DNA from: a virus
Strand: one strand, 5' to 3'
Length of the DNA: 57,742 nucleotides
IMG/VR virus record: IMGVR_UViG_3300032246_001167
Span: 1 to 57,742 of that record
The position numbers were made by a program, and so were the translations under genes. Below are positions 48,433 to 55,753 of this stretch, piece by piece (the stretch's first letter is position 1; every line of letters begins with the position of its first letter). The notes beneath the pieces are model-generated. The model was not told the origin of the DNA and made no database searches. It saw only the letters and a list, made by a program, of their open reading frames with translations.

Positions 48433-48687
48433 ATGGCTAAGACCGCAGCATGGACAAGGAAAGAAGGCAAGAACCCCAAAGGCGGTTTGAATGCCAAGGG
48501 CCGAGCCTCCTATAACAAAGCCAATCCGGGAAAACCTGGCCTGAAGGCTCCGCAGCCTGAAGGTGGAGCTCGCAAGAAATCTTTTTGCGCCCGGATGACT
48601 GGGATGAAAAAGAAGCTGACATCAGCCAAGACTGCCAATGATCCAAACTCGCGCATCAATAAAAGTTTAAGAGCGTGGAATTGTTAA
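48433..48687 (+). CDS. Basic phage protein, DUF6321-like (84 aa)
   Basis: Nearly the whole length is a conserved basic sequence (WTRKEGKNPKGGLNAKGRAS, KSFCARMTGMKKKLTSAKTA, DPNSRINKSLRAWNC) that I recall as DUF6321. The charge suggests nucleic-acid contact. It starts a cluster of small basic virion-region genes. Confidence 0.7.
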   Translation: MAKTAAWTRKEGKNPKGGLNAKGRASYNKANPGKPGLKAPQPEGGARKKSFCARMTGMKKKLTSAKTANDPNSRINKSLRAWNC

Positions 48688-48948
48688 ATGGAAATGATGA
48701 TTTGGAATGTTGTTCTGACAGCTCTGGTTGGAGTCATGGCGTTCATGATCAAAGCCAAGTTTGAAGAGCTGGATCGTCTTGGCATCTTGTTAAATAAGAC
48801 AAGAGAGGAGGTAGCGCGCGATCACATCACCCGCGCAGAAGTGCGCAGTGATATGGAAAGGCTGATGGAGCGCTTTGATGCGGGCATCCAAAGGCTTGAG
48901 AACAAGATTGACGAACTGGCTAAGAGTAGTCGAAATGCCCAGCGTTAG
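48688..48948 (+). CDS. Membrane-anchored coiled-coil protein (86 aa)
   Basis: An N-terminal hydrophobic helix (MIWNVVLTALVGVMAFMIKA) is followed by charged heptads (RSDMERLMERFDAGIQRLEN). Similar in plan to the small proteins of the lysis cassette at 2.7-3.1 kb, which raises the chance of a spanin or holin-accessory function. Confidence 0.55.
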   Translation: MEMMIWNVVLTALVGVMAFMIKAKFEELDRLGILLNKTREEVARDHITRAEVRSDMERLMERFDAGIQRLENKIDELAKSSRNAQR

Positions 48949-49405
48949 CCGCAAGCAGCACAATTTAATGGCCATGGTCGCTCACGATCCTAAGGCTGCT
49001 AAGCGCCTCGGCATACCAAGCAAGGTTGGCGAGGAATTTATGAAGGCGGACAAGGGCCGCACATTTTCAAAGGGTGGTGAAATGGCTGAAGCAAAGAAGA
49101 TGGTTAAGAAGGAAGTGGCCTTTATGAAGTCCAAGGGCGCTCCCAAGTCGATGGTCAAACACGAACAAGCTGAGATGATGGGTATGAAGAAGGGCGGCAT
49201 GGCCATGAAGAAGGGTGGCTGCGCCAAGATGGCTATGGGTGGTTCGGTCAAAGCCTCTGCTATGGGCAAGGTTAAGACCGCAGCTCCGAGCCGTGATGGT
49301 GTAGCTACCAAGGGCAAGACCCGTGGTACCAACCTTGGTAACTCTGGCAAAAATGTTCCGATCCAGTCTGGCGCTCGCAACATGAAGCGCGGCGGCAAGT
49401 GCTAA
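48935..49405 (+). CDS. Lys/Met/Gly-rich basic protein (156 aa)
   Basis: ATG at 48935 gives the conserved start PSVSRKQHNLMAMVAHDPKA. The second half holds repeated KKGGMAMKKGG and ends RNMKRGGKC. Strongly positive charge suggests binding to packaged DNA or RNA. An in-frame earlier start at 48875 lies deep inside the previous gene and is less likely. Confidence 0.6.
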   Translation: MPSVSRKQHNLMAMVAHDPKAAKRLGIPSKVGEEFMKADKGRTFSKGGEMAEAKKMVKKEVAFMKSKGAPKSMVKHEQAEMMGMKKGGMAMKKGGCAKMAMGGSVKASAMGKVKTAAPSRDGVATKGKTRGTNLGNSGKNVPIQSGARNMKRGGKC

Positions 49406-49415
49406 GGAGCTGATC

Positions 49416-49712
49416 ATGCCTATTGATAAACGCACTGGAAAGAAATACAGGGCAGAAGAAGGTTTGGGCGATAAAACTGATCCGATGCCGGGCATGCCCA
49501 GCCCAATTGAACAAGCATTGATTGATAAGATCACGGCGGCTAAGGCTGCAGCGGCTGCTCGGCCAATGCCCGTTCAGCGACCCATGCCCCCGGCTATGCC
49601 AGCAGCTGCACCAGCAGCGCCTGGCATGAAGAAAGGCGGCAAGGTGTCGTCTGCTTCAAAGCGTGCTGATGGTTGCTGCGTTAAAGGCAAGACCAAAGGG
49701 AAGATCGTATGA
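49416..49712 (+). CDS. Pro/Ala-rich protein with C-terminal KGKTKG tag (98 aa)
   Basis: Polar N-terminus (PIDKRTGKKYRAEEGLGDKT), a Pro/Ala/Met linker and a basic C-terminus SSASKRADGCCVKGKTKGKI. The final KGKTKGKIV closely matches RGKTKGRFV at the end of the protein at 51099, so a shared tag is likely. Confidence 0.58.
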   Translation: MPIDKRTGKKYRAEEGLGDKTDPMPGMPSPIEQALIDKITAAKAAAAARPMPVQRPMPPAMPAAAPAAPGMKKGGKVSSASKRADGCCVKGKTKGKIV

Positions 49713-49960
49713 GACCGAGTCGCGGTATGGGGTGCATTAGAGCTTCCAAGATGCCTACTGGTAAGACCAAGGCACGCCGCGACGATACGGACTTTACGGA
49801 ATACGCCAAAGGCGGAAAGGTAGGCTTGTATGCCAACATCAATGCAAAACGTCGTCGCATCGCTGCAGGCTCTGGTGAAAAGATGCGTAAGCCTGGTTCA
49901 AAAGGCGCCCCAACAGCCGACGCTTTCATCCAATCAGCCAAAACAGCCAGGAGAAAGTGA
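49709..49960 (+). CDS. Small basic phage protein (83 aa)
   Basis: Recognisable from its start (RPSRGMGCIRASKMPTGKTK) and from INAKRRRIAAGSGEKMRKPG, then SKGAPTADAF, which I recall conserved across related phages. No enzymatic motif; probably virion-associated and nucleic-acid-binding. Coupled to neighbours by ATGA. Confidence 0.65.
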   Translation: MRPSRGMGCIRASKMPTGKTKARRDDTDFTEYAKGGKVGLYANINAKRRRIAAGSGEKMRKPGSKGAPTADAFIQSAKTARRK

Positions 49961-50136
49961 TGGCGGAGAAGTGGATCCAAAAGGCGATCAAGAAGCCGGG
50001 AGCCCTGCGCAAGTCGCTGGGAGTCAAGTCGGGCAAAACAATTTCCGCCGCCAAGCTGGCAAAAGCAGCAAAAGCTCCGGGAACGCTCGGAAAGCGGGCT
50101 CGCCTAGCTCAAACGCTAAAAAAGCTCGGTAAGTAA
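49960..50136 (+). CDS. Very basic small protein (58 aa)
   Basis: ATG at 49960 overlaps the preceding stop (ATGA) and the stop abuts the next start. The product, EKWIQKAIKKPGALRKSLGV, then SAAKLAKAAKAPGTLGKRAR, is Lys/Arg/Ala-rich and histone-like. An alternative frame across the same region is open, but its product is low-complexity and not family-like. A DNA-condensing or packaged role is inferred from charge. Confidence 0.7.
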   Translation: MAEKWIQKAIKKPGALRKSLGVKSGKTISAAKLAKAAKAPGTLGKRARLAQTLKKLGK

Positions 50137-51096
50137 ATGACTACCACTGGCACCTCAGTTTTTAACCTCGACGTCAATGACCTGATTGAAGAGGCGTTTG
50201 AGCGTTGCGGCCAAGAGCTGCGTACGGGCTATAACTTCCGTACGGCTCGCCGCAGCTTGAACCTGTTGACGATTGAGTGGGCCAACCGTGGTATCAACTT
50301 GTGGACGATTGAAGAGGGGCAGATCCCGCTGTACCCCAATCAAGTCATCTACGCTCTGCCGAACGATACGATTGACCTGTTGGATCAAGTGACTCGCACC
50401 AACGCTGGTGTTGGGACCACTCAAGTTGACATCAACATCAACCGCATCAGCGAGTCGACTTATTCGACCATCCCCAACAAGTACGCCCAAGGTCGACCGA
50501 TCCAAGTGTGGATCAACCGGCAGACTGGGGAGACTAATGCCACTACGGCGCTTGTGAACACTCAACAAGTTAGCACCACTGATACGACGATCTATCTGGA
50601 TGACGTGACTCAGCTGGGTGCTGCTGGTTTTATTACTTTGGGCAGCGAGCTAATCAGCTACAGCCAGCTGACTCAACCCAGCCCCAGTTCGACTGCTGGC
50701 TATCTAAGTTATTGTGGTCGAGGCCAGCAAAATACAATTCCTGCCATCCACGCGATTGGTACATCTGTATCGGTATCGCGCCCGCCCAACATCAACATTT
50801 GGCCGGTGCCCAACCAGGGATCGGTTGGCAATCCGTTCTACATGTTTGTCTACTGGCGCATGCGCCGCATCCAAGACACTGGGACTGGCGTAAAGACCCA
50901 AGACATCCCATTCCGTTTCTTGGAGTGCATGGTTGCCGGCCTGGCTTACAAGATGTCCCTGAAGCTCCCGGACATGGATCCCAATCGTATTGCCATGCTT
51001 AAGTCTGAGTATGAGCAGCAGTTCCAGCTGGCCGCAGATGAAGACCGGGATAAGTCTAATGACCGGTTTGTGCCGCGTGTTCTGTATTACAGCTAA
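50137..51096 (+). CDS. Head-tail adaptor / neck protein (319 aa)
   Basis: The helical N-terminus (LDVNDLIEEAFERCGQELRT, then ARRSLNLLTIEWANRGINLW) and the C-terminal helix bundle (FLECMVAGLAYKMSLKLPDM, then IAMLKSEYEQQFQLAADEDR) are those of P22 gp4 / T7 gp11-type adaptors that bind the portal. A beta insertion lies in between. It starts directly after the basic protein stop. Confidence 0.75.
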   Translation: MTTTGTSVFNLDVNDLIEEAFERCGQELRTGYNFRTARRSLNLLTIEWANRGINLWTIEEGQIPLYPNQVIYALPNDTIDLLDQVTRTNAGVGTTQVDININRISESTYSTIPNKYAQGRPIQVWINRQTGETNATTALVNTQQVSTTDTTIYLDDVTQLGAAGFITLGSELISYSQLTQPSPSSTAGYLSYCGRGQQNTIPAIHAIGTSVSVSRPPNINIWPVPNQGSVGNPFYMFVYWRMRRIQDTGTGVKTQDIPFRFLECMVAGLAYKMSLKLPDMDPNRIAMLKSEYEQQFQLAADEDRDKSNDRFVPRVLYYS

Positions 51097-51098
51097 TC

Positions 51099-51449
51099 AT
51101 GGCAAAGACTCTAACAAAGTTAAGCCCGGACGAAGAAAGTCGGTTTCAGTCCGACTATTCCGAGTACGCCAAGAACACGGGCATGAGCCCAAACCCAGAC
51201 GATAAAGAGCACTACTACGACTATCGCGGGGCGTGGAAGAGCGGAGTGGATCTGACCGGCGTGGACGCTGGGGATCACCTGACCAGTCAATTTAAGCTGC
51301 CTGGCCATCCGCGCACGTATGTGAATCCTCAAACTGACGAAGGCAGCGCAAAGCCCAAGAAGGGCTATGTCAAAACGTACAAGAAGGGCGGCACTGTTCG
51401 TGGTCACGGATGTGAGCTGCGCGGCAAAACCAAAGGTAGGTTTGTGTAA
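51099..51449 (+). CDS. Virion-associated protein with C-terminal RGKTKG tag (116 aa)
   Basis: DDKEHYYDYRGAWKSGVDLT and SQFKLPGHPRTYVNPQT are blocks I recall in many phage proteins beside neck genes. The C-terminus GCELRGKTKGRFV repeats the tag of the 49416 product. Function unknown. Confidence 0.62.
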   Translation: MAKTLTKLSPDEESRFQSDYSEYAKNTGMSPNPDDKEHYYDYRGAWKSGVDLTGVDAGDHLTSQFKLPGHPRTYVNPQTDEGSAKPKKGYVKTYKKGGTVRGHGCELRGKTKGRFV

Positions 51450-51880
51450 TGTCCGGGCCTAAGTATGCCTCTGGCAAATACTCGATTGCCGAGTGCGATC
51501 GTTGTGGTCAGCGGTACATGTTGAAGCAGCTGAAGAAACTGACCATCAAGACCAAGATGGTCAATATCAAAGTTTGCCCGGAGTGTTGGGAACCTGATCA
51601 ACCGCAGCTGCAGCTTGGTATGTATCCCGTGTATGACCCGCAAGCTGTGCGTGAGCCAAGGCCTGATGTGAGTTATTACTTGTCTGGCACGACTGGCCTG
51701 CAGATTGCATTGAACGGCGGCACCAGCCCTAATGCCGTTGGGTACTCTGGTGAAGGCAGTAGAATTATCCAGTGGGGATGGAATCCTGTTGGCGGATCAA
51801 GGGCCAATGACGCTGATTTAACTCCTAACTATTTGGTGTTGGGCGTGCAAATCGGTACAGTAACGGTAGTCACGACTTAG
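51449..51880 (+). CDS. Zinc-ribbon structural protein (143 aa)
   Basis: Two Cys pairs (CDRCGQRY near residue 16 and CPECWEPD near residue 43) form a zinc ribbon. A Ser/Gly-rich beta domain follows (YYLSGTTGLQIALNGGTSPN, then RIIQWGWNPVGG). Overlap with the previous gene is 1 bp. Probably a minor virion protein; role in assembly unknown. Confidence 0.62.
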   Translation: MSGPKYASGKYSIAECDRCGQRYMLKQLKKLTIKTKMVNIKVCPECWEPDQPQLQLGMYPVYDPQAVREPRPDVSYYLSGTTGLQIALNGGTSPNAVGYSGEGSRIIQWGWNPVGGSRANDADLTPNYLVLGVQIGTVTVVTT

Positions 51881-51889
51881 GAGTCAACC

Positions 51890-52087
51890 ATGGACAAATC
51901 AGATTTGAAGCAAGACAAAGCCCTGATCAAAAAGGCTTTTAAGCAGCATGATGCCCAAGAGCACAAGGGTAGCAAGGGTACTGTGCTCAAGCTGCGCAAG
52001 GGCGGCAAGACTAACGAAGAAATGAAGCGTTTGGGTCGCGGTATGGCTAAGGTCATGAACCAACGCACGTCATCGCGGAGTCGATAA
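51890..52087 (+). CDS. Basic small protein (65 aa)
   Basis: KSDLKQDKALIKKAFKQHDA, then KGTVLKLRKGGKTNEEMKRL: a lysine-rich protein of a type conserved in related phages as I recall. Overlaps the next gene by 1 bp. Possibly packaged with DNA. Confidence 0.6.
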   Translation: MDKSDLKQDKALIKKAFKQHDAQEHKGSKGTVLKLRKGGKTNEEMKRLGRGMAKVMNQRTSSRSR

Positions 52088-52353
52088 TGGCTAAATTCAG
52101 TATGAAGAAAGGTGGCAAGGAAGTCGGCTCTGCCAAAGTCTATGCTGAACCGCACACTATGACCGGCGGTAGCGTTCATCTTGGCAATGGATATAGCGCA
52201 GAACCGACCAAGGCAGATAAAGTGAATATGTCGGTAGGCAATATCACCCGTGATGGCTATAACCCCGATCCGTACAAAGAAAACGATGGCATTAAAATTC
52301 GTGGCACTGGCGCTGCTACCAAGGGCACCAGGGCTCGGGGCCCGATGGCATGA
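52087..52353 (+). CDS. Small protein with conserved C-terminal tail (88 aa)
   Basis: Begins AKFSMKKGGKEVGSAKVYAE and ends DGIKIRGTGAATKGTRARGP, a tail that resembles the RGxxTKG tags of nearby proteins. Gly/Lys-rich and probably unstructured. ATGA overlap with the second neck gene. Confidence 0.6.
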   Translation: MAKFSMKKGGKEVGSAKVYAEPHTMTGGSVHLGNGYSAEPTKADKVNMSVGNITRDGYNPDPYKENDGIKIRGTGAATKGTRARGPMA

Positions 52354-53066
52354 ACTATAGCGAGCTTGTTGCAACGATCCAAACGTACACCGAGAACCAG
52401 TTCCCGGATACGTATTTGGCTGATGGTTCGACAGTAACGTCGACCCAACAGATCAATCGTTTTATTCAACAAGCCGAGCAGCGCATCTACAACACCGTTC
52501 AGTTTCCTTCATTGCGGAAGAACGTGAAGGGGGTTTTGACATCAGGAAACAAGTATCTGTCCGCGCCAGATGATTTCCTGGCCGTGTATTCCATGGCTGT
52601 GGTCTCGGGAGTCACCGGAGGCAACTTGGACACGGGCACGTATGAGTATCTGTTGAACAAGGATGTGAACTACATCCGCCAGGCGTATCCGCAACCTAGT
52701 GATCAGGGTCTACCCAGGTACTACGCTTTGTTTGGACCGACTGTCAGCGGCAGCACAATTACCAATGAGCTGACGTTTATCCTTGGCCCTACGCCGGATT
52801 CTGGTTACAACGTAGAACTGCATTACTACTACTACCCGCAGTCAATCACCACGGCCACCACAACGTGGCTGGGCGATAACTTTGATAGCGTGTTGCTATA
52901 CGGATCTTTGGTAGAGGCGTACACATACATGAAGGGCGAGCAAGACATGATGGCCGTGTACGACGGCAAGTACAAAGAAGCCCTTGCTTTGGCTAAGCGC
53001 CTTGGTGATGGCATGGAGCGCCAGGATGCTTATCGTTCTGGCCAGTATCGTCAGCCGGTGACCTAA
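52350..53066 (+). CDS. Second neck / adaptor-like protein (238 aa)
   Basis: YSELVATIQTYTENQFPDTY, then INRFIQQAEQRIYNTVQFPS and SLVEAYTYMKGEQDMMAVYD: the pattern of phage adaptor proteins with helical ends and a beta centre. With the protein at 50137 it probably builds the head-tail junction. Confidence 0.68.
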   Translation: MNYSELVATIQTYTENQFPDTYLADGSTVTSTQQINRFIQQAEQRIYNTVQFPSLRKNVKGVLTSGNKYLSAPDDFLAVYSMAVVSGVTGGNLDTGTYEYLLNKDVNYIRQAYPQPSDQGLPRYYALFGPTVSGSTITNELTFILGPTPDSGYNVELHYYYYPQSITTATTTWLGDNFDSVLLYGSLVEAYTYMKGEQDMMAVYDGKYKEALALAKRLGDGMERQDAYRSGQYRQPVT

Positions 53067-53067
53067 G

Positions 53068-53490
53068 ATGGCTCTCACTCAGACCGCGACCAATCAGTTC
53101 AAGACGGGCCTTATGAATGGCTCGTACAACTTTACGTCTGACACGTTCAAGATCGCCCTGTATACCGCTGCCGCGACGTTGGATGAGACTACTGCAACAT
53201 ACACCACCAACAATGAGATCACCGGTACGGGCTACACAGCTGGTGGCCAAGCTTTAACGGTCAGCGTTACGCCAACGGTGGGTAACTCTGGGAACATTGC
53301 ATACATTTCGTTTAGCAATGTGTCGTGGACCGGGTCTTTGACGGCCCGTGGCGCTTTGATTTACGACGTGACCAACAGCAACAAAACAGTATGCGTGTTG
53401 GATTTTGGCGCAGACAAGACCGCTACCACTACGTTCCAAGTGCAGTTTCCGGCAGCAACAGACACCTCCGCAATCATAAGGATCGCTTAA
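53068..53490 (+). CDS. Virion structural protein, paralogue 1 (140 aa)
   Basis: Begins LTQTATNQFKTGLMNGSYNF, then DTFKIALYTAAATLDETTAT, with a later DVTNSNKTVCVLDFGADKTA. It aligns by eye with the protein at 53697 over the whole length. A beta-sandwich minor structural or fibre-associated protein is likely. Confidence 0.6.
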   Translation: MALTQTATNQFKTGLMNGSYNFTSDTFKIALYTAAATLDETTATYTTNNEITGTGYTAGGQALTVSVTPTVGNSGNIAYISFSNVSWTGSLTARGALIYDVTNSNKTVCVLDFGADKTATTTFQVQFPAATDTSAIIRIA

Positions 53491-53684
53491 TGGCACTGAT
53501 CAATACCACCAAAGGTGAAATGGACGAAACCCTTCTTGAGAAAAAAGAGGGTGAGATTGATAATGACAATGAAAATACCAAATGGATTGAGTACTGGCAC
53601 GAAGGTGAATTGGTGCATCGTTCTGTGCATGTCCATTTGAAACAAAACGTATTGGCGGATGGAATTGCCGCCATGCTTGGATAA
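53490..53684 (+). CDS. Small acidic protein between paralogues (64 aa)
   Basis: ATG at 53490 overlaps the previous stop. TTKGEMDETLLEKKEGEIDN, then WIEYWHEGELVHRSVHVHLK: charged, soluble, no recognised motif. Its placement between two paralogous structural genes suggests a chaperone or tail accessory. Confidence 0.55.
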   Translation: MALINTTKGEMDETLLEKKEGEIDNDNENTKWIEYWHEGELVHRSVHVHLKQNVLADGIAAMLG

Positions 53685-53696
53685 CAGGAGTTTTAA

Positions 53697-54152
53697 ATGG
53701 CTAACACTCAAGCGATGTGCACCTCTTTCAAGGGGGAAATTCTTACCGCTACTCATAACTTTGGTACGGCACCGATTCGTGCTGCCACTACGGCTGATAC
53801 GTTCAAGGCTGCTTTGTACCTGGCCTCGGCAACCATCAACGCATCCACCACCGCGTACACAGCTACCGGCGAAGTAACCGGCACTAACTACACGGCTGGC
53901 GGTATTACTGTTACCAACGCGACTGCCCCGGCTACCAGCGGTACCACTGCGTATTGGACCCCGTCGGCATCGTTGGTTTATACCAACGTGACCCTATCGA
54001 CTGCCTTTGATACTGTTTTGATCTACAACAGCACTCAAAGCAACAAGTCGGTTAGCGTTCACACGTTTGGCTCGCAAACCGTTACGGCTGGTAACTTCAC
54101 GTTGACCATGCCGACCAATGGTGCTGGTACCGCGCTGCTGAATATCGCGTAA
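53697..54152 (+). CDS. Virion structural protein, paralogue 2 (151 aa)
   Basis: Shares with the 53068 product the order DTFKAALYLASATINASTTA, TGTNYTAGGITVT, a tyrosine strand and STQSNKSVSVHTFGSQTVTA, so the two arose by duplication. The N-terminus differs (NTQAMCTSFKGEILTATHNF). Virion role inferred. Confidence 0.6.
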   Translation: MANTQAMCTSFKGEILTATHNFGTAPIRAATTADTFKAALYLASATINASTTAYTATGEVTGTNYTAGGITVTNATAPATSGTTAYWTPSASLVYTNVTLSTAFDTVLIYNSTQSNKSVSVHTFGSQTVTAGNFTLTMPTNGAGTALLNIA

Positions 54153-54176
54153 ATCTAACCCGCAAAGGTAGTAACT

Positions 54177-55742
54177 ATGGCTACCGGATGGGGTGTAGGT
54201 GCGTGGGGTGATTACACCTGGGGTGGTAGTCAAGATACTGCTACGGGTGTAACTGGCACGGGGTCGGTTGGTAGCGTTACCGCCACCCCAACAGTTGCGT
54301 TAAGCGGTGTTACAGCGACCGGATCGGTTGGCACCGTAACGCAGAGCAGGACTGTTGCGCTATCAGGCGTCACGGCAACAGGCTCTCCGGGCACGGCAAC
54401 ACACAACACCAGCGTTGCCATATCTGGCGTATCCGCCACCGGCTCCGTTGGCTCTGTTGGTGTCGCGCCTTCAATTCCTATTACTGCTGTTACGGCTACT
54501 GGATCAGTTGGCACTGTAACAACAAGCACTGCCGTTTCTCTTTCAGGCGTCACTGCAACTGGCACGGCTGGAAATGAAACGCCGACGCCACAGATACCCC
54601 TTACAGCCGTTACGGCCACCGGATCTGTTGGCACCGTCACACAAAGCAGGACTGTTGCGCTGACCGGGGTTTCTGCCACTGGATCTGCAGGTACGGTTAC
54701 TGCTAACACCACTCTTGAGATTTCTGGCGTATCGGCCACCACGTCAGTAGGTTCGGTTGTAGCTACCCCAACCGTTGCGCTTTCGGGCGTCACCGCAACA
54801 GGGTCGGTCGGCACTGTAACGACAAGTAGGACTGTTGATATCTCGGGTGTAACGGCCACCGCATCTGTTGGAACTGTTGTAGCTACACCGCAAATAAATA
54901 TTTCTGGCGTCACGGCGACTGGGTCTGTAGGTACGGTCACGCAAAGCAGAACCGTTGCGCTTACTAGCGTTACAGCTACAGGTTCAGCTGGCGTTGTTGT
55001 TCCATACAACGAAACAATTGGCGGATCTGTTTTTGGCTATGGATCCGTAGGCACTGTTACCGCAACGCCCACGATTGCATTGTCTGGCGTTACCGCCACA
55101 GGATCAGTCGGCAATGTTACCAATGGTGGCATTTCTGTATCACTCAGTGGAGTCACTGGGACCGGATCTGTTGGCACCCAAACGCCCAACATAACGGTTG
55201 CCATATCCGGCGTCACCGCGACTGGTAGTGTTGGGTCCGTAGCGGTTGATGTCTTGGTGACACTTTCTGGGGTTACAGCAACAGGATCTGTTGGCTCCGT
55301 ATCACCTGAGAAAGAACTAGCGCTGAGTGGAGTTACCGCCACCACAAGTGTTGGCTTGGTTGGCGTATCACTGGTTAGAGCTTTAACTAAGGTATCGGCC
55401 GCTGGTTCTGTGGGTAATGTTACCCCGGGCTACGAACAGCCAATTGCTGGCGTTTCGTCGACAGGGTCTGCGGGTAGCGTTAAAGCAGCTCAAGCGATTG
55501 CACTATCGGGCGTTGCCGCGATAGGCACAGTTGGTAATGTTGGCTTAAGGTACTGGAGTCTTATTGATGACTCCGAAATTGCAAATTGGAACGCAATACA
55601 AAGCGCGCAATCTGCTGTTTGGCAATTGCTAGATGACATGCAGTCCGGCACTTGGCAGAATGTGGCTACCACGCAGTCAGCTGGTTGGCAATTGATAGAT
55701 GACGCCGAGACTCCAGACTGGCAAGAAGTAGTAACTGAATAG
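54177..55742 (+). CDS. Tandem-repeat beta-solenoid-like fibre protein (521 aa)
   Basis: A short Trp/Gly-rich start (ATGWGVGAWGDYTWGGS) is followed by about 22 units of 20 residues with core GVTATGSVGTV (residues 24-456), then a different C-terminal repeat series with Trp (WQLLDDMQSGTWQNV, WQLIDDAETPDWQEV). Such repeats are expected to form an elongated beta solenoid or fibre. The repeat number may vary between related phages through recombination. Confidence 0.7.
   Translation: MATGWGVGAWGDYTWGGSQDTATGVTGTGSVGSVTATPTVALSGVTATGSVGTVTQSRTVALSGVTATGSPGTATHNTSVAISGVSATGSVGSVGVAPSIPITAVTATGSVGTVTTSTAVSLSGVTATGTAGNETPTPQIPLTAVTATGSVGTVTQSRTVALTGVSATGSAGTVTANTTLEISGVSATTSVGSVVATPTVALSGVTATGSVGTVTTSRTVDISGVTATASVGTVVATPQINISGVTATGSVGTVTQSRTVALTSVTATGSAGVVVPYNETIGGSVFGYGSVGTVTATPTIALSGVTATGSVGNVTNGGISVSLSGVTGTGSVGTQTPNITVAISGVTATGSVGSVAVDVLVTLSGVTATGSVGSVSPEKELALSGVTATTSVGLVGVSLVRALTKVSAAGSVGNVTPGYEQPIAGVSSTGSAGSVKAAQAIALSGVAAIGTVGNVGLRYWSLIDDSEIANWNAIQSAQSAVWQLLDDMQSGTWQNVATTQSAGWQLIDDAETPDWQEVVTE
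54246..55544 (+). repeat. Array of about 22 imperfect 60-bp coding repeats
   Basis: Each unit encodes 20 residues with core ATGSVG. The DNA copies differ mostly at third codon positions, which indicates purifying selection on the protein. Units 13 and 14 are degenerate, and unit 15 carries one extra residue. Confidence 0.85.
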
Positions 55743-55753
55743 GAGCACAAAGA

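Noticed and set aside
49830-50132. Alternative 100-codon frame over the basic 58-residue gene
   Set aside because: Its Gln/Ser-rich product has no family look and its start lies inside the previous gene; the 49960 frame is coupled on both sides and matches a conserved basic protein type.
54246-55544. CRISPR-like array
   Set aside because: Repeats are in frame, 60 bp, without unique spacers, and encode a continuous protein.
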